Assembly (NCBI RefSeq): GCF_013459645.1
Contig: NZ_CP054861.1
Coordinates: 2,592,001-2,656,000, forward strand
Direction: 5' to 3'
DNA from: Martelella sp. NC20
Lineage (GTDB): Bacteria; Pseudomonadota; Alphaproteobacteria; Rhizobiales; Rhizobiaceae
Length of the DNA: 64,000 nt
The notes under the pieces are model-generated. The model was not told the origin of the DNA. It did not search any database and saw only the letters and a list, made by a program, of their open reading frames with translations. Shown piece by piece: positions 55,465 through 64,000 of the stretch. Numbering within the stretch: the stretch's first letter is position 1; each line of letters starts with the position of its first letter. The position numbers and the translations under genes were made by a program.

Positions 55465-56244
55465 ATGGTTGAATTCACGCTTCCCAAGAACTCGAAGATC
55501 AAGACCGGCAAGACCTGGCCGAAGCCGGAAGGCGCTTCCAATCTTCGCGAGTTCAAGATCTACCGCTGGAACCCGGATGCCGGCGAAAATCCCTCGATCG
55601 ATACGTACTTCGTCGACCTCGATGATTGCGGGCCGATGGTTCTCGATGCGCTGTTGTACATCAAGAACAATATCGATCCCACGCTGACGCTGCGCCGTTC
55701 CTGTCGCGAGGGCATTTGCGGGTCGTGCGCGATGAACATCGACGGCACCAATACGCTGGCCTGCACCAAGGGCATGGACGACATCAAGGGCGCGGTGAAG
55801 ATCTATCCGCTGCCGCACATGCCGGTGGTCAAGGACCTGGTGCCGGACCTCAACAATTTCTACGCCCAGCACCGCTCGATCGAACCGTGGCTGAAGACCG
55901 TTTCTCCGCCGCCGGCCAAGGAATGGAAGCAGAGCCACGAGGATCGGGTCAAGCTCGACGGGCTTTACGAATGCATTCTGTGCGCCTGCTGCTCGACCTC
56001 CTGTCCCTCCTATTGGTGGAACGGCGACCGCTATCTCGGCCCGGCCGTGCTGCTGCAGGCCTATCGCTGGCTGATCGACTCCAGAGACGAGGCCACCGGC
56101 GAGCGGCTCGACAATCTGGAAGATCCTTTCCGGCTCTATCGCTGCCACACGATCATGAACTGCACCCAGGCCTGTCCGAAGGGCCTGAACCCGGCCAAGG
56201 CGATCGCGGGCATCAAGCAGATGATGGTCGAGCGGTCGGTCTGA
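55465..56244 (+). CDS. sdhB: Succinate dehydrogenase iron-sulfur subunit
   Basis: 259 residues. [2Fe-2S] ligands in [20 protein letters not shown], split [4Fe-4S] ligands [17 protein letters not shown] and the [3Fe-4S] region [17 protein letters not shown] are all present. Transfers electrons from FAD to ubiquinone. Displaced from sdhA by vapBC. Confidence 0.97.
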   Translation: MVEFTLPKNSKIKTGKTWPKPEGASNLREFKIYRWNPDAGENPSIDTYFVDLDDCGPMVLDALLYIKNNIDPTLTLRRSCREGICGSCAMNIDGTNTLACTKGMDDIKGAVKIYPLPHMPVVKDLVPDLNNFYAQHRSIEPWLKTVSPPPAKEWKQSHEDRVKLDGLYECILCACCSTSCPSYWWNGDRYLGPAVLLQAYRWLIDSRDEATGERLDNLEDPFRLYRCHTIMNCTQACPKGLNPAKAIAGIKQMMVERSV

Positions 56245-56499
56245 GGCCTGCCGGGCTCCGCGGCTCGCTTCGCCGGCTTACGCAATTGTGAAGCGGGTTG
56301 GCCTTCTGCTGGTTGCGCTTTCAGATGAATGTGGTGTAGCCCTTGCCGGACTGGACTTGCGCACGATATGATTGTTGCCGGGTCCGGTCGTCTTCTCGCC
56401 CTATCGGTGTGGCGGGCGGGCAGGCACTTTGAAGCTGTGCATTGCGGTCGGCCGGGAATGGCTGTCGCAATTGCGCCAGAGGAGCAGGAGTTCGGGTTG

Positions 56500-57087
56500 A
56501 TGGTTCACAAGGTTTTGGTGGTCGCGGCAGTGACCGGGGTTCTCGCCCTCAGCGCGTGTCAGCGGACAACCTATGATTATTCCCCGCCGGCGCCACCGCC
56601 GCCGCAGCCGCTGACCCCGGCGCCTGCCGGTCAGGTGCAGAGTGGATCGCTGCCGCCGCCTGCTGGCGCGACGGCCTATCCCACGGGAACCTACGGCACC
56701 ACCCAGCCGGGCGCGACCGATATGACGACCGGGCAGTATCCCGCAGCCCCTGGCGCGACCGAAACGGCCGGCGGCATGGGCAATGTTGCAGCCCCCGCCG
56801 GCGCGGTCGCGGTTTCCAACGCGGCGCTGGTGGGAAGCTGGAAGGTGAACGAGGGCGGCGTTACCTGCGACATGTTCCTCACCCTCACCAATCTCGGCGA
56901 AGGCTTGCGCGGCGGTACGCGCGGCTGCACCGGCGGGCTTTCGACGATGAAGTCCTGGGGCATCAACGGCGATCAGGTCGTGCTCAACGATGCCAATGGC
57001 TATGCCATTGCAAGGCTTTACAAAACCGCCGACACCCGTATTGAAGGCACCAGCAGCTCCGGCCAGCAGGTCGTGTTGAGCCGCTGA
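56500..57087 (+). CDS. Lipoprotein with AprI/Inh metalloprotease-inhibitor domain
   Basis: 195 residues. The lipoprotein signal ends in LSACQ. A Pro/Gly/Thr-rich linker (about 30-110) is followed by an Inh-type beta-barrel: LVGSWKVNEGGVTCDMFLTL, a disulfide Cys pair (C in GVTCD and GCTGG) and the C-terminal IEGTSSSGQQVVLSR. Family members inhibit secreted metalloproteases; similar lipoproteins are common in Rhizobiales outer membranes. The region 56245-56499 holds no other gene. Confidence 0.8.
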   Translation: MVHKVLVVAAVTGVLALSACQRTTYDYSPPAPPPPQPLTPAPAGQVQSGSLPPPAGATAYPTGTYGTTQPGATDMTTGQYPAAPGATETAGGMGNVAAPAGAVAVSNAALVGSWKVNEGGVTCDMFLTLTNLGEGLRGGTRGCTGGLSTMKSWGINGDQVVLNDANGYAIARLYKTADTRIEGTSSSGQQVVLSR

Positions 57088-57090
57088 TGA

Positions 57091-57115
57091 AAAGGGCCCG
57101 TCCGGGCCCTTTTTT
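57091..57115 (+). terminator. Rho-independent terminator after the Inh-domain lipoprotein gene
   Basis: AAAGGGCCCG-TC-CGGGCCCTTTTTT: perfect stem starting 3 bp past the stop codon with A- and T-tracts on both sides. Confidence 0.9.
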
Positions 57116-57179
57116 CTGCCGCCCCGGAGGGGCTTCGCAGGCGATCCTACAAACATATCCCGAAAAATCGGAAATATAC

Positions 57180-58334
57180 ATGGCTGCGACCGTGACCGAG
57201 CGCCTGCTGGCGCTGACTGACGACAAGAAGCTGAGCCCGGACGAAGCGCAGCGCGCCGTGGCGGCTGAACTCGACTCGGTGCTGGAAGGGCTCAAGGCAG
57301 CGCCTTCGCGGCGGAAAGGAAAGCTGCTGTCGCGGCTGCTGAACGGCAAGAACAGCAGCGGACCGCTGACCCGGGGGCTTTATATTCATGGTAGCGTCGG
57401 CCGTGGCAAGACCATGCTGATGGACATGTTCTTCGATCTCGCGCCGGTTGCGGACAAACGCCGCGCCCATTTCCTCGCCTTCATGGTCGATGTGCAGGAC
57501 CGGCTGAACGCCTATCGCCGCAAGCTCAAGGCGGGCGAGGTGAAGGAGGCCGACCCGATCGGCCCGGTGGCCGACGATATCATCGCCGAGAACCGGCTTT
57601 TGTGCTTCGACGAATTCACCGTGACCGATATCGCCGACGCGATGATCCTGTCGCGGCTGTTCTCGGCGCTTTTCGCCCGTGGCTGCGTGCTGGTGGCAAC
57701 CTCCAACGTCGCGCCGGACGATCTCTACAAGGACGGCCTCAACCGCGGCCTGTTCCTGCCCTTCATCGATGTGCTGAAGGACAATGTCACGGTAACGACA
57801 CTCGATTCTGCTACCGACTACCGCATGGAGAAGTTCGAGGGCCGTCCGGTCTACCTGACCCCGCTTGACGAAAAAGCGGCGGCGCGGATGGACGAGAACT
57901 GGAGCCTGCTGACCGGCGGCAAGGAGGGGGAGGCCGAGGAGATCGAAATGCGCGGCCGCGTGCTGCATGTGCCAAGGGCCTGTGGCGGGGTCGCCCGGTT
58001 CAGCTTCGACGATCTGTGCAAAAAGCCGCTCGGGGCATCGGACTATATGGCGATCGCGCGGCGCTACCGCACGGTGTTCATCGAGGGGGTGCCGGTGCTC
58101 GGCAGCGATAGCCGCAATGAAATCAAGCGCTTCATCATGCTGATCGATACGCTCTACGACCAGACGATCCGCACGGTGATCTCGGCTGCGGCCATGCCGG
58201 AGGATCTGCTCCCGGAGCGTAAGGGCCGCGAGGGTTTCGAATTCGAACGCACGGCATCGCGGCTTTTCGAGATGCGCAGCAGCGATTATCTCGCGGCGCA
58301 CAAGGAAAAATGGGCTGGGAATGAGGCTGAATAA
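57180..58334 (+). CDS. zapE: Cell division protein ZapE (AFG1-like ATPase)
   Basis: 384 residues. Walker A GSVGRGKTMLMDMFFDL, Walker B LLCFDEFTVTDIADAMIL and arginine-finger region ATSNVAPDDLYKDGLNR are typical of AFG1/ZapE. In E. coli it modulates the Z-ring under stress. The start MAATVTERLLAL is preferred over the longer frame from 57087, which overlaps the terminator. Confidence 0.92.
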   Translation: MAATVTERLLALTDDKKLSPDEAQRAVAAELDSVLEGLKAAPSRRKGKLLSRLLNGKNSSGPLTRGLYIHGSVGRGKTMLMDMFFDLAPVADKRRAHFLAFMVDVQDRLNAYRRKLKAGEVKEADPIGPVADDIIAENRLLCFDEFTVTDIADAMILSRLFSALFARGCVLVATSNVAPDDLYKDGLNRGLFLPFIDVLKDNVTVTTLDSATDYRMEKFEGRPVYLTPLDEKAAARMDENWSLLTGGKEGEAEEIEMRGRVLHVPRACGGVARFSFDDLCKKPLGASDYMAIARRYRTVFIEGVPVLGSDSRNEIKRFIMLIDTLYDQTIRTVISAAAMPEDLLPERKGREGFEFERTASRLFEMRSSDYLAAHKEKWAGNEAE

Positions 58335-58505
58335 AGGTGCCGCCTTTTGGAATTCTTACCTTTACGTCAATAGAAATATATATAACCGATTGAAAATATT
58401 AGCGTTGGAAAAACCGGTTGAAAATCGGCCGGATTGACGATATCCCAGCTTGCGACATGGGCAGGCGTTGAGGTGTGCTCAGAAATGGATTTTCAGAGGA
58501 TATAA

Positions 58506-59471
<966 letters not shown>

Positions 59472-59500
59472 GCCGCTTTCTCTAAAAGGACGGATATCGA

Positions 59501-60697
59501 ATGAATATTCATGAATACCAGGCCAAGGCCCTGCTGAAGGGCTATGGCGCGCCGGTTGCCGATGGTGTCGCCATCCTGACCAAGGATGAGGTCGACGCGG
59601 CCGTGGCCAAGCTTCCCGGCCCGCTTTACGTGGTCAAGAGCCAGATCCATGCCGGCGGCCGCGGCAAGGGCAAGTTCAAGGAACTCGGCCCCGATGCCAA
59701 GGGCGGCGTTCGTCTGGCGAAGTCCGCTGATGAGGTGAAGGCGTTCGTGGACGAAATGCTCGGCAACACGCTGGTGACCAAGCAGACCGGCCCCGCCGGC
59801 AAGCAGGTCAACCGCCTCTATATCGAGGACGGCGCCGATATCGACCGCGAGCTTTACTGCTCGCTGCTGGTCGACCGCACGGTTGGTCAGGTCGCTTTCG
59901 TGGTTTCGACCGAGGGCGGCATGGACATCGAAGCGGTGGCCGAGGAAACGCCCGACAGAATTATCACCGTAGCCATCGATCCGGAAACCGGCGTGACCGC
60001 CTCGAACGTCAGGGCGCTCTGTGAAGCCCTGAAGCTTGACGGCGATGCCGCCCAGGACGCCGAGCGTCTGTTCCCGATCCTCTACAAGGCCTTTGTCGAA
60101 AAGGACATGAGCCTGTTGGAGATCAACCCGCTGATCGTCATGGAAAACGGCCATCTGCGCGTTCTCGACGCCAAATGCTCCTTCGACGGCAATGCGCTGT
60201 TCCGCCACGACGACGTGCGCGCGCTGCGCGACACGACCGAGGAAGACGCCAAGGAAATCGAGGCCTCGAAGTATGACCTCGCCTATGTCGCGCTCGACGG
60301 CAATATCGGCTGCATGGTCAATGGCGCGGGTCTTGCCATGGCGACCATGGACATCATCAAGCTCTACGGCGCGGAGCCCGCGAACTTCCTCGATGTCGGC
60401 GGCGGCGCCTCCAAGGAAAAGGTCACGGCGGCGTTCAAGATCATCACCGCCGATCCGGCTGTCAAGGGCATCCTCGTCAACATCTTCGGCGGCATCATGC
60501 GCTGCGACGTCATCGCTGAAGGCGTGATCGCGGCTGTCAAGGAAGTCGGTCTCAAGGTGCCGCTGGTCGTCCGTCTCGAAGGCACCAATGTCGAACTCGG
60601 CAAGAAGATCATCAATGAGAGTGGCCTCAACGTCATCTCCGCCGATGATCTCGACGACGCGGCCCAGAAAATCGTTTCGGCCGTTAAGGAGGGCTGA
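59501..60697 (+). CDS. sucC: Succinyl-CoA ligase beta subunit
   Basis: 398 residues. ATP-grasp domain with [15 protein letters not shown], the [12 protein letters not shown] element and the CoA-side [16 protein letters not shown]. Forms the ATP/GTP-generating ligase with SucD. Followed by sucD after 6 bp. Confidence 0.98.
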   Translation: MNIHEYQAKALLKGYGAPVADGVAILTKDEVDAAVAKLPGPLYVVKSQIHAGGRGKGKFKELGPDAKGGVRLAKSADEVKAFVDEMLGNTLVTKQTGPAGKQVNRLYIEDGADIDRELYCSLLVDRTVGQVAFVVSTEGGMDIEAVAEETPDRIITVAIDPETGVTASNVRALCEALKLDGDAAQDAERLFPILYKAFVEKDMSLLEINPLIVMENGHLRVLDAKCSFDGNALFRHDDVRALRDTTEEDAKEIEASKYDLAYVALDGNIGCMVNGAGLAMATMDIIKLYGAEPANFLDVGGGASKEKVTAAFKIITADPAVKGILVNIFGGIMRCDVIAEGVIAAVKEVGLKVPLVVRLEGTNVELGKKIINESGLNVISADDLDDAAQKIVSAVKEG

Positions 60698-60703
60698 GTA
60701 ACC

Positions 60704-61609
60704 ATGTCCATTCTGGTCAACAAAGACACCAAGGTTCTGGTTCAGGGCCTCACCGGCAAAACCGGTACGTTTCATACCGAGCAGGCGCTGGCCTATTACG
60801 GCACCAAGATGGTCGGCGGTATCCACCCGAAGAAGGGCGGCGAGCAGTGGAGTTCGGGCGTGGACGGTACGTCGCTGCCGATCTTCTCCTCGGTTGCCGA
60901 GGGCAAGGAGCGCACCGGCGCGGATGCGTCCGTGATCTACGTGCCGCCGGCCGGCGCTGGCGCTGCGATCCTCGAAGCGATCGAGGCTGAAATCCCGCTG
61001 ATCGTCTGCATCACCGAAGGCATTCCGGTGGCTGACATGGTCAAGGTCAAGGCCCGTCTCGACAAGTCCAAGTCGCGCCTGATCGGGCCGAACTGCCCGG
61101 GCGTGCTGACCCCTGAAGAATGCAAGATCGGCATCATGCCGGGCTCGATCTTCAAGAAGGGCTCGGTCGGCGTACTGTCGCGTTCCGGTACGCTCACCTA
61201 TGAGGCCGTGTTCCAGACCACCAATGAGGGCCTCGGTCAGACCACGGCTGTCGGCATTGGCGGCGACCCGGTCAAGGGCACCGAGTTCATCGACATGCTG
61301 GAAATGTTCCTCGCCGACGACGCCACGAAATCGATTATCATGATCGGTGAAATCGGCGGCTCGGCCGAGGAAGAAGCAGCCCAGTTCCTGAAGGACGAGG
61401 CGAAGAAGGGCCGCAAGAAGCCGATGGTCGGCTTCATCGCGGGCCGCACCGCCCCTCCCGGCCGCACCATGGGCCATGCCGGCGCCGTGATCTCCGGCGG
61501 CAAGGGCGGCGCGGAAGACAAGATCGAGGCAATGGAAGCGGCCGGCATCACGGTTTCGCCATCTCCGGCCCGTCTCGGCAAGACGCTGGTTGAAGTCCTG
61601 AAGGGCTGA
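60704..61609 (+). CDS. sucD: Succinyl-CoA ligase alpha subunit
   Basis: 301 residues. CoA-binding [17 protein letters not shown], power helix [20 protein letters not shown] and the phosphohistidine region [17 protein letters not shown] (His in MGHAGAVI). Standard partner of SucC in the mdh-sucCDAB block. Confidence 0.98.
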   Translation: MSILVNKDTKVLVQGLTGKTGTFHTEQALAYYGTKMVGGIHPKKGGEQWSSGVDGTSLPIFSSVAEGKERTGADASVIYVPPAGAGAAILEAIEAEIPLIVCITEGIPVADMVKVKARLDKSKSRLIGPNCPGVLTPEECKIGIMPGSIFKKGSVGVLSRSGTLTYEAVFQTTNEGLGQTTAVGIGGDPVKGTEFIDMLEMFLADDATKSIIMIGEIGGSAEEEAAQFLKDEAKKGRKKPMVGFIAGRTAPPGRTMGHAGAVISGGKGGAEDKIEAMEAAGITVSPSPARLGKTLVEVLKG

Positions 61610-61627
61610 TCCAGTTAGGATTGATGT

Positions 61628-61651
61628 CGTGGCGGCTTTCGCGCCGCCACG
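61628..61651 (+). terminator. Stem-loop between sucD and sucA
   Basis: CGTGGCGGC-TTTCGC-GCCGCCACG, perfect 9-bp stem, then GAAAATACCGTTTTCC. Possible attenuator separating sucCD from sucA. Confidence 0.5.
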
Positions 61652-61769
61652 AAAATACCGTTTTCCTCGTGATCTCACGGCGGCTGAACGGAATTTTAGA
61701 GGGTGGACCGGCGTGAGGCCGGTTTCACCGTTTCAAGCGGGAGGCGGGCGAATTCGTCCGCGCGTGCAC

Positions 61770-64000
61770 ATGTCCAGGCAAGAAGCCAACGAACAATTTC
61801 TCCTGACCTCGTTTCTCGATGGGGCCAATGCGACCTATATCGAGCATCTTTACGCGGCCTATGAGGATGATCCGAACGCGGTTTCGCAAGAGTGGCGCGA
61901 TTTCTTCAAGGCGCTCGGCGATGATCCGGAAGCGGTGAGGAAGGCTGCCGAAGGCGCGTCCTGGAAAAAGGACAACTGGCCGGTAAAGCCCGCGGACGAA
62001 CTGACGGCCGCCCTTGATGGCAATTGGGGCGATGTCGAGCGCGTGGTAGAAAAGAAGCTCACCGCCAAGGCCGCCGCTGAAGGTTCCGCGCTTTCCGGCG
62101 AGGAAGTGCTGCGCGCCACCCGCGATTCCGTGCGCGCGCTGATGATGATCCGCGCCTTCCGCATGCGCGGCCACCTGCATGCCAAGCTCGATCCGCTGGG
62201 GCTCGCCGGCATGGCCGACGACGATTACAACGAATTGTCGCCCCAGGCCTATGGTTTCACCGAAGCCGATTTCGACCGGCCGATCTTCATCGACAATGTT
62301 CTGGGGCTGGAATACGCCAAGATCCCGGAAATGATCGATATCCTGACCCGCACCTATTGCTCGACGCTCGGCGTCGAGTTCATGCACATCTCCAATCCGG
62401 AGGAAAAGTCCTGGATCCAGGAGCGGATCGAAGGCCCTGAAAAGAGCATTACCTTCACTGAAAACGGCAAGAAGGCGATCCTGCAGAAGCTGATCGAGGC
62501 CGAGGGCTTCGAGAAGTTTCTCGATACCAAGTACAAGGGCACCAAGCGCTTCGGTCTCGACGGCGGTGAATCGCTGATCCCGGCGATGGAGCAGATCATC
62601 AAGCGCGGCGGTTCGCTCGGCCTGCAGGAAGTCGTGCTCGGCATGCCGCATCGCGGCCGCCTCAACGTGCTGTCCCAGGTCATGGCAAAACCGCACCGCG
62701 CGATCTTCCACGAGTTCAAGGGCGGCTCTTCCAAGCCGGACGATGTCGAGGGTTCCGGCGATGTGAAGTACCATCTGGGCGCCTCCTCCGACCGCGAGTT
62801 CGACGGCAACAATGTGCACCTGTCGCTGACGGCGAACCCCTCGCATCTGGAAATCGTCGATCCGGTGGTCATGGGCAAGGCCCGCGCCAAGCAGGATATC
62901 ATCGCCACCCAGCGCGACGGCGAGATCGTGCCGCTTTCCGAGCGCGCCAAGGTGATGCCGCTGTTGCTGCACGGCGATGCCGCCTTTGCCGGACAGGGCG
63001 TGGTTGCCGAGGTGCTCGGCCTTTCCGGCCTGCGCGGCCACCGCGTCGCCGGCACGGTGCATTTCATCGTCAACAACCAGATCGGCTTCACCACCAATCC
63101 GGCGTTCTCGCGCTCCTCGCCCTATCCGTCCGATGTGGCGAAGATGATCGAGGCGCCGATCTTCCACGTCAACGGCGACGACCCGGAAGCGGTGGTCTAT
63201 GCCGCCAAGATCGCGACCGAGTTCCGGATGAAGTTCCACAAGCCGGTCGTCATCGACATGTTCTGCTACCGCCGCTTCGGCCATAATGAGGGCGATGAGC
63301 CTTCGTTCACCCAGCCGAAGATGTACAAGGCGATCCGCTCCCATCAGACCGTGACCCGGCTTTATGCCGACCGGCTGGTCAAGGAAGGCCTGATTTCCGA
63401 GGGTGAATTCGAGCAGATGCTCGCCGACTGGAAGGATTTTCTCGAACAGGAATTCGAGGCCGGATCCTCCTACAAGCCGAACAAGGCCGACTGGCTGGAT
63501 GGCGAATGGTCGGGTCTGCGCGCTGCCGACAATGCCGACGAACTGCGCCGCGGCAAGACCTCGGTTCCGATGAAGACGCTCAAGGAAATCGGCAAGAAGC
63601 TGACCGAGGTTCCCGAAGGCTTCAACGTGCACCGCACCGTGCAGCGCTTCCTGGACAACCGTGCCAAGATGATCGAGACTGGCGAAGGGATCGACTGGGC
63701 CATGGGCGAGGCGCTGGCCTTCGGCGCGCTCTGCCATGAAGGCTTCAAGGTCCGTCTGTCCGGCCAGGACGTCGAGCGCGGCACCTTCTCGCAGCGCCAT
63801 TCGGTGCTCTACGATCAGGAAACCGAGGAGCGCTATATCCCGCTCCAGCACATTCATCAGGCCCAGGGCCGCTACGAAGTCGTCAACTCGATGCTGTCGG
63901 AAGAAGCGGTGCTCGGCTTCGAATACGGCTATTCGCTGGCGCGTCCGAACGCGCTGACGCTCTGGGAAGCCCAGTTCGGCGACTTTGCCAATGGCGCGCA
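61770..64000 (+). CDS. sucA: 2-oxoglutarate dehydrogenase E1 component (3' end outside window)
   Basis: About 743 codons visible, open to the window end. N-terminal E2-binding LTSFLDGANATYIEHLYAAY; thiamine-diphosphate domain with GMPHRGRLNVLSQVM, GDAAFAGQGVVAEVLGL and IVNNQIGFTTNP; transketolase-like second domain beginning GQDVERGTFSQRHSVLYDQ. TCA-cycle decarboxylase. Start ATG preceded by the weak CGCGTGCACA; no interruption seen. Confidence 0.96.
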   Translation, partial: MSRQEANEQFLLTSFLDGANATYIEHLYAAYEDDPNAVSQEWRDFFKALGDDPEAVRKAAEGASWKKDNWPVKPADELTAALDGNWGDVERVVEKKLTAKAAAEGSALSGEEVLRATRDSVRALMMIRAFRMRGHLHAKLDPLGLAGMADDDYNELSPQAYGFTEADFDRPIFIDNVLGLEYAKIPEMIDILTRTYCSTLGVEFMHISNPEEKSWIQERIEGPEKSITFTENGKKAILQKLIEAEGFEKFLDTKYKGTKRFGLDGGESLIPAMEQIIKRGGSLGLQEVVLGMPHRGRLNVLSQVMAKPHRAIFHEFKGGSSKPDDVEGSGDVKYHLGASSDREFDGNNVHLSLTANPSHLEIVDPVVMGKARAKQDIIATQRDGEIVPLSERAKVMPLLLHGDAAFAGQGVVAEVLGLSGLRGHRVAGTVHFIVNNQIGFTTNPAFSRSSPYPSDVAKMIEAPIFHVNGDDPEAVVYAAKIATEFRMKFHKPVVIDMFCYRRFGHNEGDEPSFTQPKMYKAIRSHQTVTRLYADRLVKEGLISEGEFEQMLADWKDFLEQEFEAGSSYKPNKADWLDGEWSGLRAADNADELRRGKTSVPMKTLKEIGKKLTEVPEGFNVHRTVQRFLDNRAKMIETGEGIDWAMGEALAFGALCHEGFKVRLSGQDVERGTFSQRHSVLYDQETEERYIPLQHIHQAQGRYEVVNSMLSEEAVLGFEYGYSLARPNALTLWEAQFGDFANGA

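Noticed and set aside
61725..63857. Long minus-strand frame opposite sucA
   Set aside because: Shadow; sucA is open on the plus strand through to the window end.

Overview
The window reads as one chromosomal stretch of a GC-rich alphaproteobacterium of the Rhizobiales (Hyphomicrobiales). Three things suggest this: the sdhCDAB / zapE / mdh-sucC-sucD-sucA block, the urease order ureABCEFGD-ureT (the order of Brucella urease locus 2), and dispersed intergenic palindromes of a rhizobial type. I cannot name the genus with confidence.

Layout. Positions 2-1864 hold the 3' part of a P1B-5-like metal P-type ATPase. About 2-44 kb is an accessory block dominated by pH and ion homeostasis. In order it contains: a choloylglycine hydrolase/penicillin V acylase-like enzyme; a minus-strand operon ytcA-mdtN-mdtO-mdtP-chaA-aspT-(YrhK-like membrane protein); a beta-barrel, a Tat-exported amidohydrolase and an alpha/beta-hydrolase lipoprotein; a short MgtE-type transporter divergent from glutamate decarboxylase gadB; a LuxR-type regulator divergent from nikABCDE-nikR; a small FUSC protein; the urease operon ureABCEFGD with urea channel, Amt and an SLC13/ArsB-like permease; a multidomain periplasmic protein (YbaY/MliC/META-like) divergent from a proton-coupled ClC; a second AspT-type antiporter; and a gluconate-dehydrogenase-like GMC/cytochrome c complex. 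About 44.3-64 kb is housekeeping: rpsO-pnp, rsmC-like, citE-like, leuD, sdhCDA-(toxin-antitoxin)-sdhB, zapE, mdh, sucCD and the start of sucA.

Main discovery candidate. Six intergenic regions of the accessory block carry an 18-bp palindrome close to ACTGTCA-N4-TGACAGT, the size and symmetry of a LuxR-family (lux/tra-type) box. In all six a -10-like hexamer lies exactly 23-24 nt downstream, the geometry of class II LuxR activation with the box near -42. The boxes precede the acylase-like gene, the ytcA-mdtNOP-chaA-aspT operon, nikA (shared with luxR), ureA, clcA (shared with the META-domain gene) and the second aspT. A degenerate copy precedes gadB. The resident LuxR (18409-19128) has no luxI neighbour, so I propose an unlinked (solo) LuxR controlling an island-wide acid and envelope-stress regulon: urease plus Ni import, Glu decarboxylase, Cl-/H+ exchange, amino-acid antiport and efflux. 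nikA additionally carries a perfect NikR operator (GTATGA-N16-TCATAC).

No gadC is present, so the two AspT paralogues are the obvious candidates for the exchanger partner of GadB. I saw no tRNA, rRNA, CRISPR array or intact insertion sequence.
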